Source: Asparagopsis taxiformis (taxonomy: Eukaryota > Rhodophyta > Florideophyceae > Bonnemaisoniales > Bonnemaisoniaceae). Taken from it: a stretch of 64,000 bases of DNA. The stretch covers positions 1 through 64,000 of the forward strand of contig JALQPE010002910.1 in NCBI GenBank assembly GCA_030407315.1. Direction: 5' to 3'. The position numbers and the translations under genes were made by a program. Below are positions 49,795 to 61,500 of this stretch, in pieces (within the stretch, counting starts at the first letter, position 1; each line of letters opens with the position of its first letter). The notes beneath the pieces were generated by a model that searched no databases, was not told the DNA's origin, and saw nothing but the letters and a program-made list of their open reading frames with translations.

Positions 49795-50562
49795 GCCCCC
49801 CTGTCGCCAAGGGGCAGCGAGTGAGGTCGATTTGGCGGTGAGGTTGTTATTATTGTGGACGGGTGCCGCTGTTATGCGGAGAATGGTTGTGAGCTTGGAG
49901 AATGTTTTCTTAGTTATTGGTTTTGTGAATATGTCTGCTAACATCTCTTCCGAGGGTAGGTACTGTAGCTCGATGTTGCCGGATTGGATGTTGTCTTGTA
50001 GGTGGTGGAAGCGGATGTCTATAAATTTTCTTCGTTTTGTTGGTGCTGAGTTAGTTGCAATTGCCATTGTGGACTGTGAGTCTGTGAATGTTAGTATGGC
50101 TTGATGTTTTGGTATCATTTTCAGTTCCTTCAACATGTTACCAATCCAGTTTGTTTGTCTGGTTGTTTCTGAAGCGGCGATTGTTTCGGCTTCACATGTA
50201 CTAAGTGCTACTAGCGATTGGCGTTGTGAGGTCCAGTGAATAGGGGCGTTATGAAGTGTATGGACTGATCCTGAAATGTATTTGCGGGTTGTCTTGTCAT
50301 TGGCAAAGTCGGAGTCTGTGTACGCAATGATCGTGTCTGGGGTTGTGAAGTTGGGGAATGATATACCTTGGTTGGGCGTGTGGATGAGGTATCGTACGAG
50401 GCGTTTTAGTAACTTCCAGTGTCGTATTGTGGGCTTATGGTTGGCTCGTGCGAGGCAATTTGTATAGAATTGCAAGTCGGGTCGCGTTGAGTCTGTGAGG
50501 TAGCGAAGCTCGCCAACTGTTTCTCGGTAATGTGTAGCGATGGATGGGTCAATTTGGTCGGA
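49723..50562 (-). pseudogene. copia F RNase H region, behind an in-frame stop
   Basis: These 280 codons are in the same phase as the main gag-pol frame, separated only by the TAA at 50563-50565. RNase H landmarks are visible: AYTDSDFANDKTTRKYISG (first Asp), VALSTCEAETIAAS (Glu), TFTDSQSTMAIA (Asp), KFIDIRFHHLQD and SEEMLADIFTKPI. The start of the region (RETVGELRYLTDSTRPDLQF) is the usual RT-RNase H connection. A single base change in the TAA would restore one polyprotein, so the lesion is probably young. Confidence 0.88.
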
Positions 50563-53500
50563 TTACGCGGGTGGCGATAGATCAATTCCGTCAGAGTAAA
50601 GGGATTCAATAGGTTTGGCATTGATCATGTTTGCTTTTGTGATAATAGAGCGTGCCACGTGTGGCTGCGATATGTGAGTGCCGTGTTCGTTGTATGTTAT
50701 TTTCCAATTGAGATATTTGGTGGGCTTCCCAAGCCGTTTGACAGAGTACTTTTTGGATAATGTGTGGTACAGTTCGTCAATCAGTTTTGTTGAAGATGCA
50801 CATACGAGGAAGTCATCGATTGTGATGGCGATGATAGTTTGGTGTGGGCCGTTTGTTTTGGTGAATAGGCAGGGGTCGGATTTCATTTGATTGTATCCGT
50901 GGAGTAGAAGGAAATTCCGTGCTCCGTCGCAAAATATTTTGCCAGCTTGCCGGGTTCCGTACAAATTTCCTTTTAGTTCGCCAGCAGTTTCGGGATGTTT
51001 GTACGTTCCGTCAAAGAGTGGGTGCTGTTGGATGTATACTGGTTGCGTGTGTTGGAACGGTTCATGGAGAAATGCCGAAGAAATATCAAGGTGTTCCGTA
51101 GGGAAGTTATGTGCTGCTGCGTGACCGAGTATAATGCGGATTGTTGTCTTGTCTGCAGCGAACGTTGACGTGTGGTTTGGGTCATAGTGGACGCCAGGTA
51201 GCATCAAGTCGCCGCGTACAGCGCAGCGTGCTTTTCGTTCTGTTATATCGCCGTTGGGGTCGCGTTTATAGCGATATGTCATCGTGAGCGGGAGTGGTCT
51301 TGCGTTTCGAGGAATGTGTGCGTTGGGTAGCCATTTGATGGCCTCCATTGTGTCTATTTTTGAAAGCTCTTCGTTGTGTGCCAGTGCCCATTCATCAGCG
51401 TCAGGGTATTTTCGAGCGGCTCGATGAGTTTTGGGGGCTGGTGTTTTACTTGTGATCTGTGTTGGTGTTTGTTGTGCTTTCGGTTGTTTTGTGTGGAAGA
51501 TCATATGTGTTGTGGCAGTTGGGTCTGATTTGGTGCTGTAAGGGTGGAAGTCAAGCGCGGAGATTCTTGAGTATTTCTGTGTCGCAGTGTCTCTGACAAG
51601 TATTGTATCAGGTGTTATGCCTGCGATGTATCGTACAAGTGTAGCTCGGTCTTCCAGTTTTGATTTAGGAGCTAGTATGGGTACGTGACCTAGTTGGCCA
51701 AATGCGTATAGGCGTTGGACGTTAGGGACCATTTGGTGCCATTCTGTGTGAGGGATTTTGTTGGTGACGGAGTGCAGAGTTAGGTTGCGTTTGAATACAG
51801 AGTCCATGAGTGCGTCTTCCCAATTTTTGTCGTCCATACTGCTGTGGGTGAGATTGGCTCGGACCGCGTCCATTAGTGTCTTGTTAACTCTTTCTGCAAT
51901 GCTGTTCTGTTGCGGGGTGTGGGGAATTGTTGTTATGTGTTTGATTCCTCGGGACCGCAATTGATCCTGCAATGACGTGCCTGTGTATTCTTTGGCGTTG
52001 TCGGATCTAAAGAATCGCGGATATTTTCCTTGACTGGTGTGAACATATTCCATGTGTTCTACGACGAGCTGTGGTATGAGTGTTCTATTCGGTATGCAGT
52101 GCAATGTGATATATCTCGTCTTTGTGTCTATGAATGTCACAAAGTACCGGTTGCCATGTGTGGATGTGGTAGGTAGTGGGCCACATACGTCGGAGGAAAT
52201 GTGGTCGCCAATTTGGTGGTTGTGAACGGTTGGCTTGTGCGGTGCGCTTTTTGTTTTAGCTTGCGCACATGCGCTGCATGTGAAGTCTTCAAAGGATGTG
52301 TTATTGTAAGGGGAGAGAGCAGGTAGCGTTTGGTGTTTGCACATTTTACGCATGGTTTGTGGATTGACGTGTCCTAATTTGATGTGCAGGTCGTGAGACA
52401 AGGAATATTGATCCACTGCTGGTTGGATTGTTAGAGGGTTGCGTGTTCGTGGTGGCCGAGGCGGTGCATTTTTGAGGCGATGTTCCTTGTTGATAGGGTT
52501 CGTTCGTCGTGTTGTGAATATTGGTGGGGGCGTCGTGGTTTCGTTTTGTTTTTCTCTCTTGTTGTTTGTGTTCGAGTGTGGGGTGTTCGTTGTGCGGGCT
52601 GAAGTGCTTTCTGGGGCGTTATAAGATTCACTTTTTCGCGTTTCAGCTCGATTTGTTGTATTTTGCGTGTTTTGTGGTTTGCTTTTCTGAGCTTTGGCAT
52701 TTGATTTAGGCGTTCCGTTGTTTGTTGTCCGCCATGGTCTATCCCATGGGATCTTTGCTCGCTTGGATCGCGTATTTTGTGACGGTGCATCTGGGTGTGT
52801 GCTTTGTGGTGCACGGGGCTTCCGTGTGTGTGTGCTGGTCGAGTGGGAGTGAGACGTGGTGGGTTGTGTCCGACTCGAGGATGAGTGAGTGTTGAAGCAT
52901 GACGATAGGGTGTGGCGTAAGGGTATTGGTTTATTGTGGACGATGTAGAGTCCTTGTTTTCTTGTTGCTATTTTGTGGTGTTCTTTTGTGTGCCTTGGAG
53001 TAATAAAGGCGTGTTGAGGAGTGAAAGTGACAGGTCCGTGATTCGATGCAAGTGTATGTACGGATACGAGGTTGTGTGTGAGCTCTGGGGTGACAACAGC
53101 GTCACTGATGTTGAGCATCAATGTTGGTGTCTTGATCTTTGTATTTCCAGAGTGTGTTATCGTGTGCCTATTGTTAGCTGCTGTCTTTGTGAATTGTGCG
53201 TGACTTACCGGTTTCATTCCGTGTTGTGGAGTGTTGAAGTGCGATGGGTCTGCCCCTGAATCGAGTACGATTAACTTACGTTCGGCTTCGGATATGCTTA
53301 CGTCGTCCTCATAGATTGGGAAGGAGGGGGCGTGTTCCTTTTGGGTTTCATGAGGGTATGCAGCCACTTCGTGTGCTTTGTTGCTGGACGACGCGCGTTG
53401 AGCACGACATTCTCTGTCGCTGTGGTATGGGGATTTGTGGTAGTTGCACCATTTTTGTCCATGGCTAGGTGACGGGTTGTTGCGAATTGCTCGGGAATGC

Positions 53501-54189
53501 CATGTTTTGGTGTAGTTTTTGTTTCTTGTGTTTGTGTAATGTTGACGAGATTGTTGCATGTGGTTACGGTTATGGAGGGAGTATAGATTCATGGTGTTGT
53601 TGTTGAGTTTGCGTGCTCGGATGCTGTTTGTGGCACGTTTGATGCGTGTGTTGAATTCTGCGATGGTGGCGGGAGGAGTTTGTATCATAATTTCGTGTGT
53701 CGTCTGTAGTTCGGGATTGTTTTGAATGCCTTGGATCATATATTGGATTGTTGTTTCTTCTTCGTTTATGCGTGGGAATTTTGCGTTTCGCATGGTGAGG
53801 CGCATTTGGGCATGTTGCGCCAGGAACTCGTCGACGTTGTTGATATTAAGAAGCGTTATGCTGCGTGCGTTTGAGTCGAGTATGCTGTGGTCGATAGATG
53901 TGAGTTCATTGACTTGATTGAGGATGTGGTTGGTTAGGAGGAATGGCGGGAGCTGGAGGTGTTCGTCAGTCAATTGATCGATAATGGCTTCGGGGAGACT
54001 GGAAAGAATGATGTGCGTTAGTCTTTCTTGCTGGCGTTTGAATTCTGTGAATTCTGCTGGGTCCTGTGGTGCAGTTGTGGTTGCTTCGAGGAAGTGTTCG
54101 AGCTTCAAGTCGTGGGTTATGGCTTGTAAATTGCGATGCCAGTATGACGCGTTTTGCGGTTGGAGTGTGGGGAGCGAGAAGGAATTCAT
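50563..54189 (-). CDS. copia F gag, protease, integrase and reverse transcriptase
   Basis: The frame opens at 54522, but gag-like sequence begins at the Met at 54189 (NSFSLPTLQPQNASYWHRNL). Gag ends with a zinc variant WCNYHKSPYHSDREC (C-x2-H-x4-H-x4-C). The protease is KLIVLDSGADPSHF. The pre-integrase motif and integrase core follow (ISSDVCGPLPTTSTHG, FRSDNAKEYTG, PHTPQQNSIAERVNK). RT has MTYRYKRDPNGDITERKARC, LDISSAFLHEPF, NLYGTRQAGK and the loop ITIDDFLVCA, where YVDD is usual. The frame ends at the TAA at 50563 and RNase H follows in phase. Codon use is not GC-biased, unlike its neighbour chromovirus. Confidence 0.9.
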   Translation of the reverse strand: MNSFSLPTLQPQNASYWHRNLQAITHDLKLEHFLEATTTAPQDPAEFTEFKRQQERLTHIILSSLPEAIIDQLTDEHLQLPPFLLTNHILNQVNELTSIDHSILDSNARSITLLNINNVDEFLAQHAQMRLTMRNAKFPRINEEETTIQYMIQGIQNNPELQTTHEIMIQTPPATIAEFNTRIKRATNSIRARKLNNNTMNLYSLHNRNHMQQSRQHYTNTRNKNYTKTWHSRAIRNNPSPSHGQKWCNYHKSPYHSDRECRAQRASSSNKAHEVAAYPHETQKEHAPSFPIYEDDVSISEAERKLIVLDSGADPSHFNTPQHGMKPVSHAQFTKTAANNRHTITHSGNTKIKTPTLMLNISDAVVTPELTHNLVSVHTLASNHGPVTFTPQHAFITPRHTKEHHKIATRKQGLYIVHNKPIPLRHTLSSCFNTHSSSSRTQPTTSHSHSTSTHTRKPRAPQSTHPDAPSQNTRSKRAKIPWDRPWRTTNNGTPKSNAKAQKSKPQNTQNTTNRAETRKSESYNAPESTSARTTNTPHSNTNNKREKQNETTTPPPIFTTRRTNPINKEHRLKNAPPRPPRTRNPLTIQPAVDQYSLSHDLHIKLGHVNPQTMRKMCKHQTLPALSPYNNTSFEDFTCSACAQAKTKSAPHKPTVHNHQIGDHISSDVCGPLPTTSTHGNRYFVTFIDTKTRYITLHCIPNRTLIPQLVVEHMEYVHTSQGKYPRFFRSDNAKEYTGTSLQDQLRSRGIKHITTIPHTPQQNSIAERVNKTLMDAVRANLTHSSMDDKNWEDALMDSVFKRNLTLHSVTNKIPHTEWHQMVPNVQRLYAFGQLGHVPILAPKSKLEDRATLVRYIAGITPDTILVRDTATQKYSRISALDFHPYSTKSDPTATTHMIFHTKQPKAQQTPTQITSKTPAPKTHRAARKYPDADEWALAHNEELSKIDTMEAIKWLPNAHIPRNARPLPLTMTYRYKRDPNGDITERKARCAVRGDLMLPGVHYDPNHTSTFAADKTTIRIILGHAAAHNFPTEHLDISSAFLHEPFQHTQPVYIQQHPLFDGTYKHPETAGELKGNLYGTRQAGKIFCDGARNFLLLHGYNQMKSDPCLFTKTNGPHQTIIAITIDDFLVCASSTKLIDELYHTLSKKYSVKRLGKPTKYLNWKITYNEHGTHISQPHVARSIITKANMINAKPIESLYSDGIDLSPPA

Positions 54190-54905
54190 TTTTGGGGCGT
54201 TGGATCGGTGTGTAGTATACGTGGCAATTCCGAAATTGCAAATATTTACGTTTTTCCGCGGAATTCGAATTTCGCCGGATACGACCGGCGACAGCAATGA
54301 ACGAACATTGCTGGCGCATGCGCGCGCGCAACCTGCACACGTGTGCAACGAACGTACTGGCAACGGCCAACGGACCAACGGGTCCCTACGTGTGACCCAC
54401 AAGGTCCTTTCCCATTCGGGGACGTTACGAACAGTGTTTACACTGTAAAGCGATGCCATCGTGGCCATATAGGTATTGGCATCGTGCCGGGAGGGAAAGG
54501 GGACAAGACAACGATCGAGCAACGGCTCTAGTCTACGACTGACTTCTACGTTTTACGTTTACGTTCTGCCTAACGAGGCTTCGTCTCCGTCGAGCTGCGT
54601 ACTCCCTACCCATCGCCGCACGTAAGGCTGATTGCGTGTAGTGCCTCCGGGCTTGGTTGAGAGCGCCTCCGGTGACGTACCACCTCGTTTGCTAACGTAA
54701 TCCTCGCGTGGATTGTTGCGTCGTGACGCTCGTGTCTACTCGCTAACCACTCTACCTTCTACCGTTCTAACAATACAGTCAAACACCAGCGGGTGGACTG
54801 CTCGTTTCGTTTCGTAAGGACAGCGTGTCCGTAGCTCGTACCAGCTATCTAGAACTAACGTGGTTCCACACGGTGCGCAGGGTGATAGAGAAAGGGCCGA
54901 TAACC

Positions 54906-55063
54906 TGTTAGATCGTCAGAGTCCGATGCCTCCTGGTTTACTTTGGATCCTATGTTAAACTATATACATTTCTATTGCTACTGTCGGTGGCTTCAGTTGC
55001 CACGTCCGCTTTGCGCTGACACTGTTGGTAGATTGCTTTGCTTCAGGAGTTAGCATCCTGACA
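54906..55063 (-). repeat. 5' LTR of copia F (158 bp)
   Basis: On the element strand it starts TGTCAGGATGCTAACTCC and ends GACGATCTAACA. It is very short for a copia LTR and is flanked on the right by CAATG. The following bases on the element strand are GGTTATCGGCC. Confidence 0.88.
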
Positions 55064-55153
55064 CAATGGATTCGTTCCTGAACGATTCAATCTCAGACTA
55101 GTGTAACCAGCGGATTAATTTGTCCATTGTAGAGCCGGCTATATCTTTCCTAT

Positions 55154-55944
55154 TGTGATGCAATTTATGTTGCAAGCGCGCGCGCGGGTCGGAGCGATGC
55201 GTCGCGTTGAGTCCGCGTGCATCCGCGTTTAGTTAGTTAGTAAGCGAGCGTACGCGTGGCGATACAATTACGTGTCACGGCGCGCTTGCGCGAACGCGTA
55301 CGATTGCGAGCTTGGCGCCACGTGTAGCGCCTTTTGCGAAATTCCCTTTATTTCCCCTTTTTTTGGGTTTTTTATGACGAAAGTCTTTTTCCCAAATATT
55401 TCCCTTTTTGCGTGCAAGCGAGCGGCCGCCGGCCGGCCGCGCAAGGACAACCTGTCCTTAGTAGTTAGCTATTAATGGTCGTTTCGCCTCGCACCTTACC
55501 AATAAACAGCCAGCATCTTCGCAGCTACGAGTTAAGCGTTTAGCGAATCGCGAGGACCGATTGCGTTGAAACGTTGCGTGCGGGTTGCTCACGATCGCCG
55601 ACGTTCGCGTGCGCGCTGCGCATAAACCGATCGTCGAACCGCGTCGCACCGCGATAGCGCGCGTTGCGTCGCACGCCACTAGGCCAGGGATTTACGACCC
55701 CTGTGTGGATCGCGTTGTGCTCGAGTTTGCTCGGTGATTTCACCCTGAGATCACGGCTTGCGCCGGCCCGCGAATCCCGTGTTGCGATCGTTCCCTACGC
55801 GTTCCGCCGTTGTACCACCCGTTCGCCAGCGCGACCGAGCGACGCGCGAACGCAAGTTCAACCAGCGCGTTACGGTTCACCTCGCCCTGACACGGCTGCA
55901 ATTCTAGAACTCCCTTAGCGATCGCCACCCCGGCTGGTCCTACA
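55154..55944 (+). repeat. 5' LTR of chromovirus copy G (791 bp)
   Basis: It starts TGTGATGCAATTTA and ends GGCTGGTCCTACA and is colinear with 22885-23692. The boundary is supported by the primer site at 55947. Confidence 0.92.
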
Positions 55945-55946
55945 AC

Positions 55947-55959
55947 TGGTCTCTCGACC
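55947..55959 (+). other. Primer-binding site of chromovirus copy G
   Basis: TGGTCTCTCGACC starts two bases after the LTR. The TGG start fits pairing with a tRNA 3' CCA end. The tRNA was not identified. Confidence 0.65.
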
Positions 55960-56521
55960 TAGAATTGCGCGAACCGACGTGCGAACTCAGCGAAGCACAG
56001 AAACTCCGCTTGGGGAAAACACGGGACGCCAAACCTATCGCTTACTCTAATTCTTCTTTTATCCGTTCGTCGTGCGCGACAGCGAGGGCGATTGACGCGT
56101 GCGCGCGTATCGCTATCCCGGAAGCGGTGCTATAGCCTCTCTGGTTTGTATAACTACCCTACCTTTACTACGACGATTCGCCGCGCGGAACGACGCGATC
56201 GAAGACGCAGCGCGTGCGCGCGCTAGTTCGCAACCCTAACGCGGGTTCGGCGGTGCCGAAAATATTGGGTTCGCGAGCGATCGAGACCCGTCTTCACGCG
56301 TTCCGAGCGAGGAAGAAGCCCTCCTGCGAGCGAACTCGTCCCCCTCACCCCTACTACGCGCGCCCGATACGCAGACAATTTTCGGGAAGCGCTTCCCTTT
56401 TTACTTGCCAATTTTTCGACGCGCCGACGCGAGATTTTGACGCGCGCCGAATTCCCCTTTCTCCTTCCCCATCATCCCTTTTTCCCTTTTCCCTAGGCAA
56501 CGATCGAACGCAACCGCGCCG

Positions 56522-58492
56522 ATGGATCCATCCGCGCCCGAGCGATCGAACGCGCCGACCGAACCGCCGCCAGTCGCGTCGCAAACGCACGCAGTCGACG
56601 CGCTGGTCGCTTCACATATCCCTGACCCTACCGCTTCTCCGTGGCCGCCGTTGCCGACGCAAGCGCTCGCGAGCATCGACGACGACGCGCAAACGTCCGA
56701 CGATGGCGCCGCAACGAAGCGCGAGGCCGAGTTCCGCGTTTCCGACGTGCACGCTACGCCGTCCGCAACGCTTCCGAGCTTGGTTCGACAAGTAGTGGAC
56801 GACCCTACGTTCCAATGCATGCTCCAGGCTGAAGTACGAGCTGCGGTGGACCGCGCCATCAAGGGCCAATCGCGTGGACTAACGGCTCAGATGAGGGCTC
56901 AAGTCCACAACCTAATCGTCACTACGATGGACTCCCGCGAGGAGCAAAATATTGAACGCGCGAACGTCGCTGCGCGCGAAAACCGAACGCGAACCGCAGC
57001 GCGCGCGACCCCTACTAGCTACGCGCGCAGCGCGGACCCCGAAGGATGGCTGGAACTGGCGCGCCAGGACCTGTCATTCGACGACCACCCGCGTTCGGAT
57101 AGCGACATTGGACCCGCACATCCCGGGCTGGTAGAGATCCAGCCGTTGAACGAGCTGTTCACGCGCGCGCTTTCGTACCGCACGTATCGCTTGCGTAATA
57201 CGGACCGCGCGTTTAACCGAGCAATTGCGAGCGAATTGGCTAACACCGCGAAAATGGTGCGCCATTCGATGCAAGGAGAGAATTTCACGGGCGCTGACGG
57301 AATCGCGGTACTATCGTTCCTGAAGTATTTCAAGAGCGCATGCGACGACACCGGCGTATCCGAAGGCGCAGCGTTGCCGATTCTCAAGTATTTCCTCGCC
57401 GACGAGGCGCGCGACACGTTCCAAACGTACGTGGGACGAACGTTCCGAGGCTCGCGCGCGGGCGTCGATTCGATTACGTGCTACGCGGAAGCCGTTCAGT
57501 GGCTCCTGCTGACCTATGCGCGCGAAGGCGACGTCGCGCAAGCGTATCGTGATGTGGCGCAACAAACGCAAGACCCGAAGGAAACCGAAACGCAATTCGC
57601 TACGAGACTACGACGCCGCGCGCTGCGCTGCGGCGATGCCTTTAGCGAGCGAACGCTTGTTTCTATTTTCGTCGATGGTCTACGACCCTATGCGCAACAC
57701 CTCGTACGGGACGCGCTGTCTCGCGACCCGCGTCGATACACCTTTCGAGAGCTAGTTTCTATGGCGCAGAGCCACGGGGACACGCACCGAGCGATGACGC
57801 CAACGACGAGCGCGCGACCGCTATTAAGGCGAACGCCTGCGCTCTACGTGGAAGAGGAGGAGACACCAACGGTACAAGCACTGACCGTGGGGCATACCCC
57901 GCCATCAGGCTTCTCATCGCCAAACGTCTCAACCTCCGCCGCGACGCCGCACGCTCCGCGCGAACGGAAGTTCTCGACCCCGAGCCCCATGCGAAGTCCA
58001 ACCTCGCTGGGCACCCCTTCGTCGAATTATCGCACGCCACGCTCTCGCGACGCATCGCCCGCCGACCGCTCGCGACGCTTTGCGCATAACGACGACCGAG
58101 AACGCGAACGCGCGGGACCGTACACGGCGCACATACCGCGCGCAACTTACCCACCGCCTATCGTGAGGCAGACGGCACCGGCCGACACGTCTCGCACAGC
58201 GGCGTTCCGCTGTCTGATATGCCGGAAGTTTGGGCACCCCATGGTAAGCTGCCCGCTGCTCTCATCCGAGCAACAGGCCGCAATTCGCGAGATGCATAGT
58301 CACGCGCGCCTAACGCCCGAAGAACTGAACCTGCAGCGTAACGTTCAGGTTTTCGAAGTTTCCGCGGACGATGACGCACGCGAGCGCGAAAGCGAACGCA
58401 CGCGCGAAGACGACGCGCACGACGGCGAGCTGCTCACGCCCCACTCGGTTCGCTTCGCAGAAGACCCGGGAAACGCCTACGAGGAGTCGTAG
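56522..58492 (+). CDS. Chromovirus gag (656 aa)
   Basis: Residues 1-90 are Pro/Ala-rich and unstructured. About 90-420 hold a retrotransposon-gag-type helical region (FLKYFKSACDDTGVSEGAALP, ETQFATRLRRRALRCGDAFS, SIFVDGLRPYAQHLVRD). A zinc knuckle CLICRKFGHPMVSC (CX2CX4HX4C) is near 565-580. The C-terminus is acidic. The ATG at 56522 lies about 560 bp after the primer site. The stop at 58492 is 44 bp before the pol ATG, and the pol frame remains open upstream across the gag stop at least to about 58441. Confidence 0.9.
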   Translation: MDPSAPERSNAPTEPPPVASQTHAVDALVASHIPDPTASPWPPLPTQALASIDDDAQTSDDGAATKREAEFRVSDVHATPSATLPSLVRQVVDDPTFQCMLQAEVRAAVDRAIKGQSRGLTAQMRAQVHNLIVTTMDSREEQNIERANVAARENRTRTAARATPTSYARSADPEGWLELARQDLSFDDHPRSDSDIGPAHPGLVEIQPLNELFTRALSYRTYRLRNTDRAFNRAIASELANTAKMVRHSMQGENFTGADGIAVLSFLKYFKSACDDTGVSEGAALPILKYFLADEARDTFQTYVGRTFRGSRAGVDSITCYAEAVQWLLLTYAREGDVAQAYRDVAQQTQDPKETETQFATRLRRRALRCGDAFSERTLVSIFVDGLRPYAQHLVRDALSRDPRRYTFRELVSMAQSHGDTHRAMTPTTSARPLLRRTPALYVEEEETPTVQALTVGHTPPSGFSSPNVSTSAATPHAPRERKFSTPSPMRSPTSLGTPSSNYRTPRSRDASPADRSRRFAHNDDRERERAGPYTAHIPRATYPPPIVRQTAPADTSRTAAFRCLICRKFGHPMVSCPLLSSEQQAAIREMHSHARLTPEELNLQRNVQVFEVSADDDARERESERTREDDAHDGELLTPHSVRFAEDPGNAYEES

Positions 58493-58536
58493 CGGGTGGG
58501 CCGGCTCCTCCTCACTCAACGGACACGCGACGCGCG

Positions 58537-61500
58537 ATGACGCAACCGCCGCGCGAAAAACCGCCTCCGTTACCACCCGAAACAGTGGTCCTGTTTCAGA
58601 CCCCTACCGCGAACTACAAACTCGAGATACGCGTCGGATATAATCTACGCACGGCCACCGCGGTGACCGCTGTGCTTGATACCGGCGCGGGCCCGAGCCT
58701 CATTCGCGAGAACGTATTAGGCGCTGATTGGAAGCGCCACGCTACGCCGCCAACGCTGCGCTGCGCGATTATCGACGCGAATGGACGACGCCTCGCGCCG
58801 AACGCGTCATTGCGGCTTAGCGTTCTTCTAGGTGCCCGCGCGCACCTTCAAACTTTCCTGGTGATGCCGCGCTTATCCGTCCCTTGCATTCTGGGAGCAG
58901 ACTTCATCGACCGCGTGGTTCGGATGATCTATACTGGGCCGCAGCGCGCGTTGCGAACCCGCTATGGGGACCACGTTCCGATGCTCCCACGCACGCCGAC
59001 GAAACCGCGCCGCGCACCGACCCCCAAGACTACCCGACCAACAGATTTCGCACCAATCCGCGTTGCGCGCCGCACGTCGATTCCGCCGCACGCGACGCAA
59101 GCTATCGAAGTCACCACGGGCGCTGACGGACGCTGCATCATGATACCCGCGACCGACCTCTATGGGCAGAAGTTGCTTCGTCTAGCCAACGGTGAAACGC
59201 AAGTTAAAAGGAACGTGCCCTTCAGTGTGCATGTGCACAACGCCGGCACCCGCCTACAGATATTGCCCAAAGGCATGAAGGTCGGCGCCGCGGTGCCCAA
59301 CCCCGTAGGTTGCCTACAAGTTGCACAAGAGGCGCCGACACCACAAGACCGACCGCCCGACGATGCGACGCCATGCAACGCGACGAACCCGCCGGACCTG
59401 CGCGAAGCCGACGGAATTGCGAACGCGACGCCGCATTGGGAAGACCTCTTACGCGCGACACTACGCGATGAGCGGGTAGACGACAACCTACACGCGCGAA
59501 TTATCGAGATGCTGCGAAAGCACGAGCGCATGTGGAATGGCACGCTCGGAGCCATCCACGCGACAGAGCACCGCATCGAACTGGTTCCGGGGTCGACCCC
59601 CGTCAACCAACCGCCGTACCGCGCCGGACACGCGTCGCGCGAAATTATCCGTACGCAAGTGGATAAGATGCTCCGCGCTGGAGTGATCGAACCTGCTACA
59701 TCGGAATGGGCGAGCCCGGTTGTAGTCGTGCCTAAGAAGGACGGGACTTCCCGCTTCTGCATCGACTACCGCCGCTTAAACGCCGCTACCGTCAAGGACG
59801 CGTATCCGATTCCGCGCATGGACGATTGCGTCGATTCGCTTGGTAACGCGACGGTTTTCACTACGCTAGACTGCAACTCGGGATACTGGCAAATCCCGGT
59901 AGCGCACGCCGACCGCGATAAGACTACGTTTACGTCGCATGTTGGTACGTATCGCTTCTGCCGTATGCCCTTCGGGCTATCGAATGCGCCCGCGACGTTT
60001 CAGCGCGCGCTCGATATCTTGCTCGCGAACGTGAAATGGCAACACTGCCTAGTCTACCTGGATGACGTAATCATCTTCTCCGCAGACGTAAACGCGCACG
60101 TGCATCACGTCGATGAGATACTGGGAATCCTCGGACGCGCTGGCGTTTCGCTTAAATTCGCAAAGACCGAGTTCTTCAAGCGCTCGGTAGACTACCTGGG
60201 ACATACTATTTCGCCGGGGAAGCTATCCGTACCGACGACGAAATGCGACGCGCTGCGCGATGCGACGTATCCGACGACGAAAACGCAGCTGCGCAGCTTC
60301 CTGGGGACGTGCAATGTATACCGCCGATTCATCGAGAAATTCGCGTTCATAGCCGCGCCGCTTACGCAGCTGCTGAAGAAGGACCAAGGAGATAACCTAC
60401 CCGCGCCGACGCCAGAGCAAACGCGCGCATTCGAATCATTGCGACAAGCGATGCTATCTCCGCCTATCCTCCGTCTGCCGCGCGAAGGGCACCCGTATGT
60501 GCTCGACACCGACGCGTCGCAAGGACAAATCGGGTGCGCGTTACTACAGTTGGACACCGACGACGACGTACTACATCCAGTCGGATACTGGTCGCGCACG
60601 CTTAACGACGCGGAGCGTAATTACTCGACGACGGAACGCGAATGCCTCGCAGTGGTATGGGCTGTGTTACTATTACGCGCATATCTAGAAGGACGGAAGT
60701 TCACGGTTCGCACGGACCATAATTCGCTGCGCTGGATTCTAAATATGACCTCCGCGGAAGGACGACTCGCGCGTTGGCGATTGCGACTCGCCGAGTTCGA
60801 GTTCGACGTCGAATATAAAAAGGGTAAACGCCATGTTATCGCCGACGCGCTCTCGCGAATGGCCACGCGAAGCGGCGACGAGACGGAAATACCGGACGAG
60901 ATACCCTGCTTCGACGCCGCGAATATCGTTGAACCGCACGCGGACGCTTACGTCCGAGCCGACGCCGCGCTACTATGCGACTACGCCGAATATTATCCTA
61001 GCCTGGATTGTCTGCTGACATCTCGAGCATGTATCGAACCACCCGTATCCGCTGACGAGTGGATACGCGAGCAGGCTACGGACGAGTTCTGCCAAAACGC
61101 GAAACGCGACGTCGAAACCGAGCCGCAGTCGCGCTTTCACCTGTCCCCCGATGGGATACTTATGAGGACCGCGCCGCTCGACGGCGCCACGCAGATAGTC
61201 GTGCCCGAAGCGATTAAGGGGCGCATTTTGCGAGCTAACCATTACGCGGTAACCGCAGGACATCCGGGCGCGCGACGCATGTATGACGCAATTCGACGCG
61301 CGTACTACTGGCCGATGATGAGCGTAGACGTCTACACTACCGTGAGACAGTGCGATGCGTGCGCACGTAACCGCGTTACGCAATATCGCCATACGAACGC
61401 CCTGAAGCTATTCCCCGCGACGCGCCCGCTCGAAGACGTCGCTATCGATATCCTTGGTCCGCTGCCCGAGACTCCGCGCCAACGCCGCTTCGTACTCGTA

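Larger units (their letters stand above)
49586..55063 (-). mobile_element. Ty1/copia element F, nearly intact
   Basis: The element is 5478 bp with the target duplication CAATG at 49581-49585 and 55064-55068. The LTRs agree over their common length apart from the terminal base, except that the left (3') LTR carries about 51 extra bases near its inner end. A purine tract AGGGGGGC precedes the 3' LTR (49795-49802). One frame encodes gag-pol, with a single in-frame TAA between RT and RNase H. The 5' leader is long and GC-rich (54190-54905). Confidence 0.92.
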
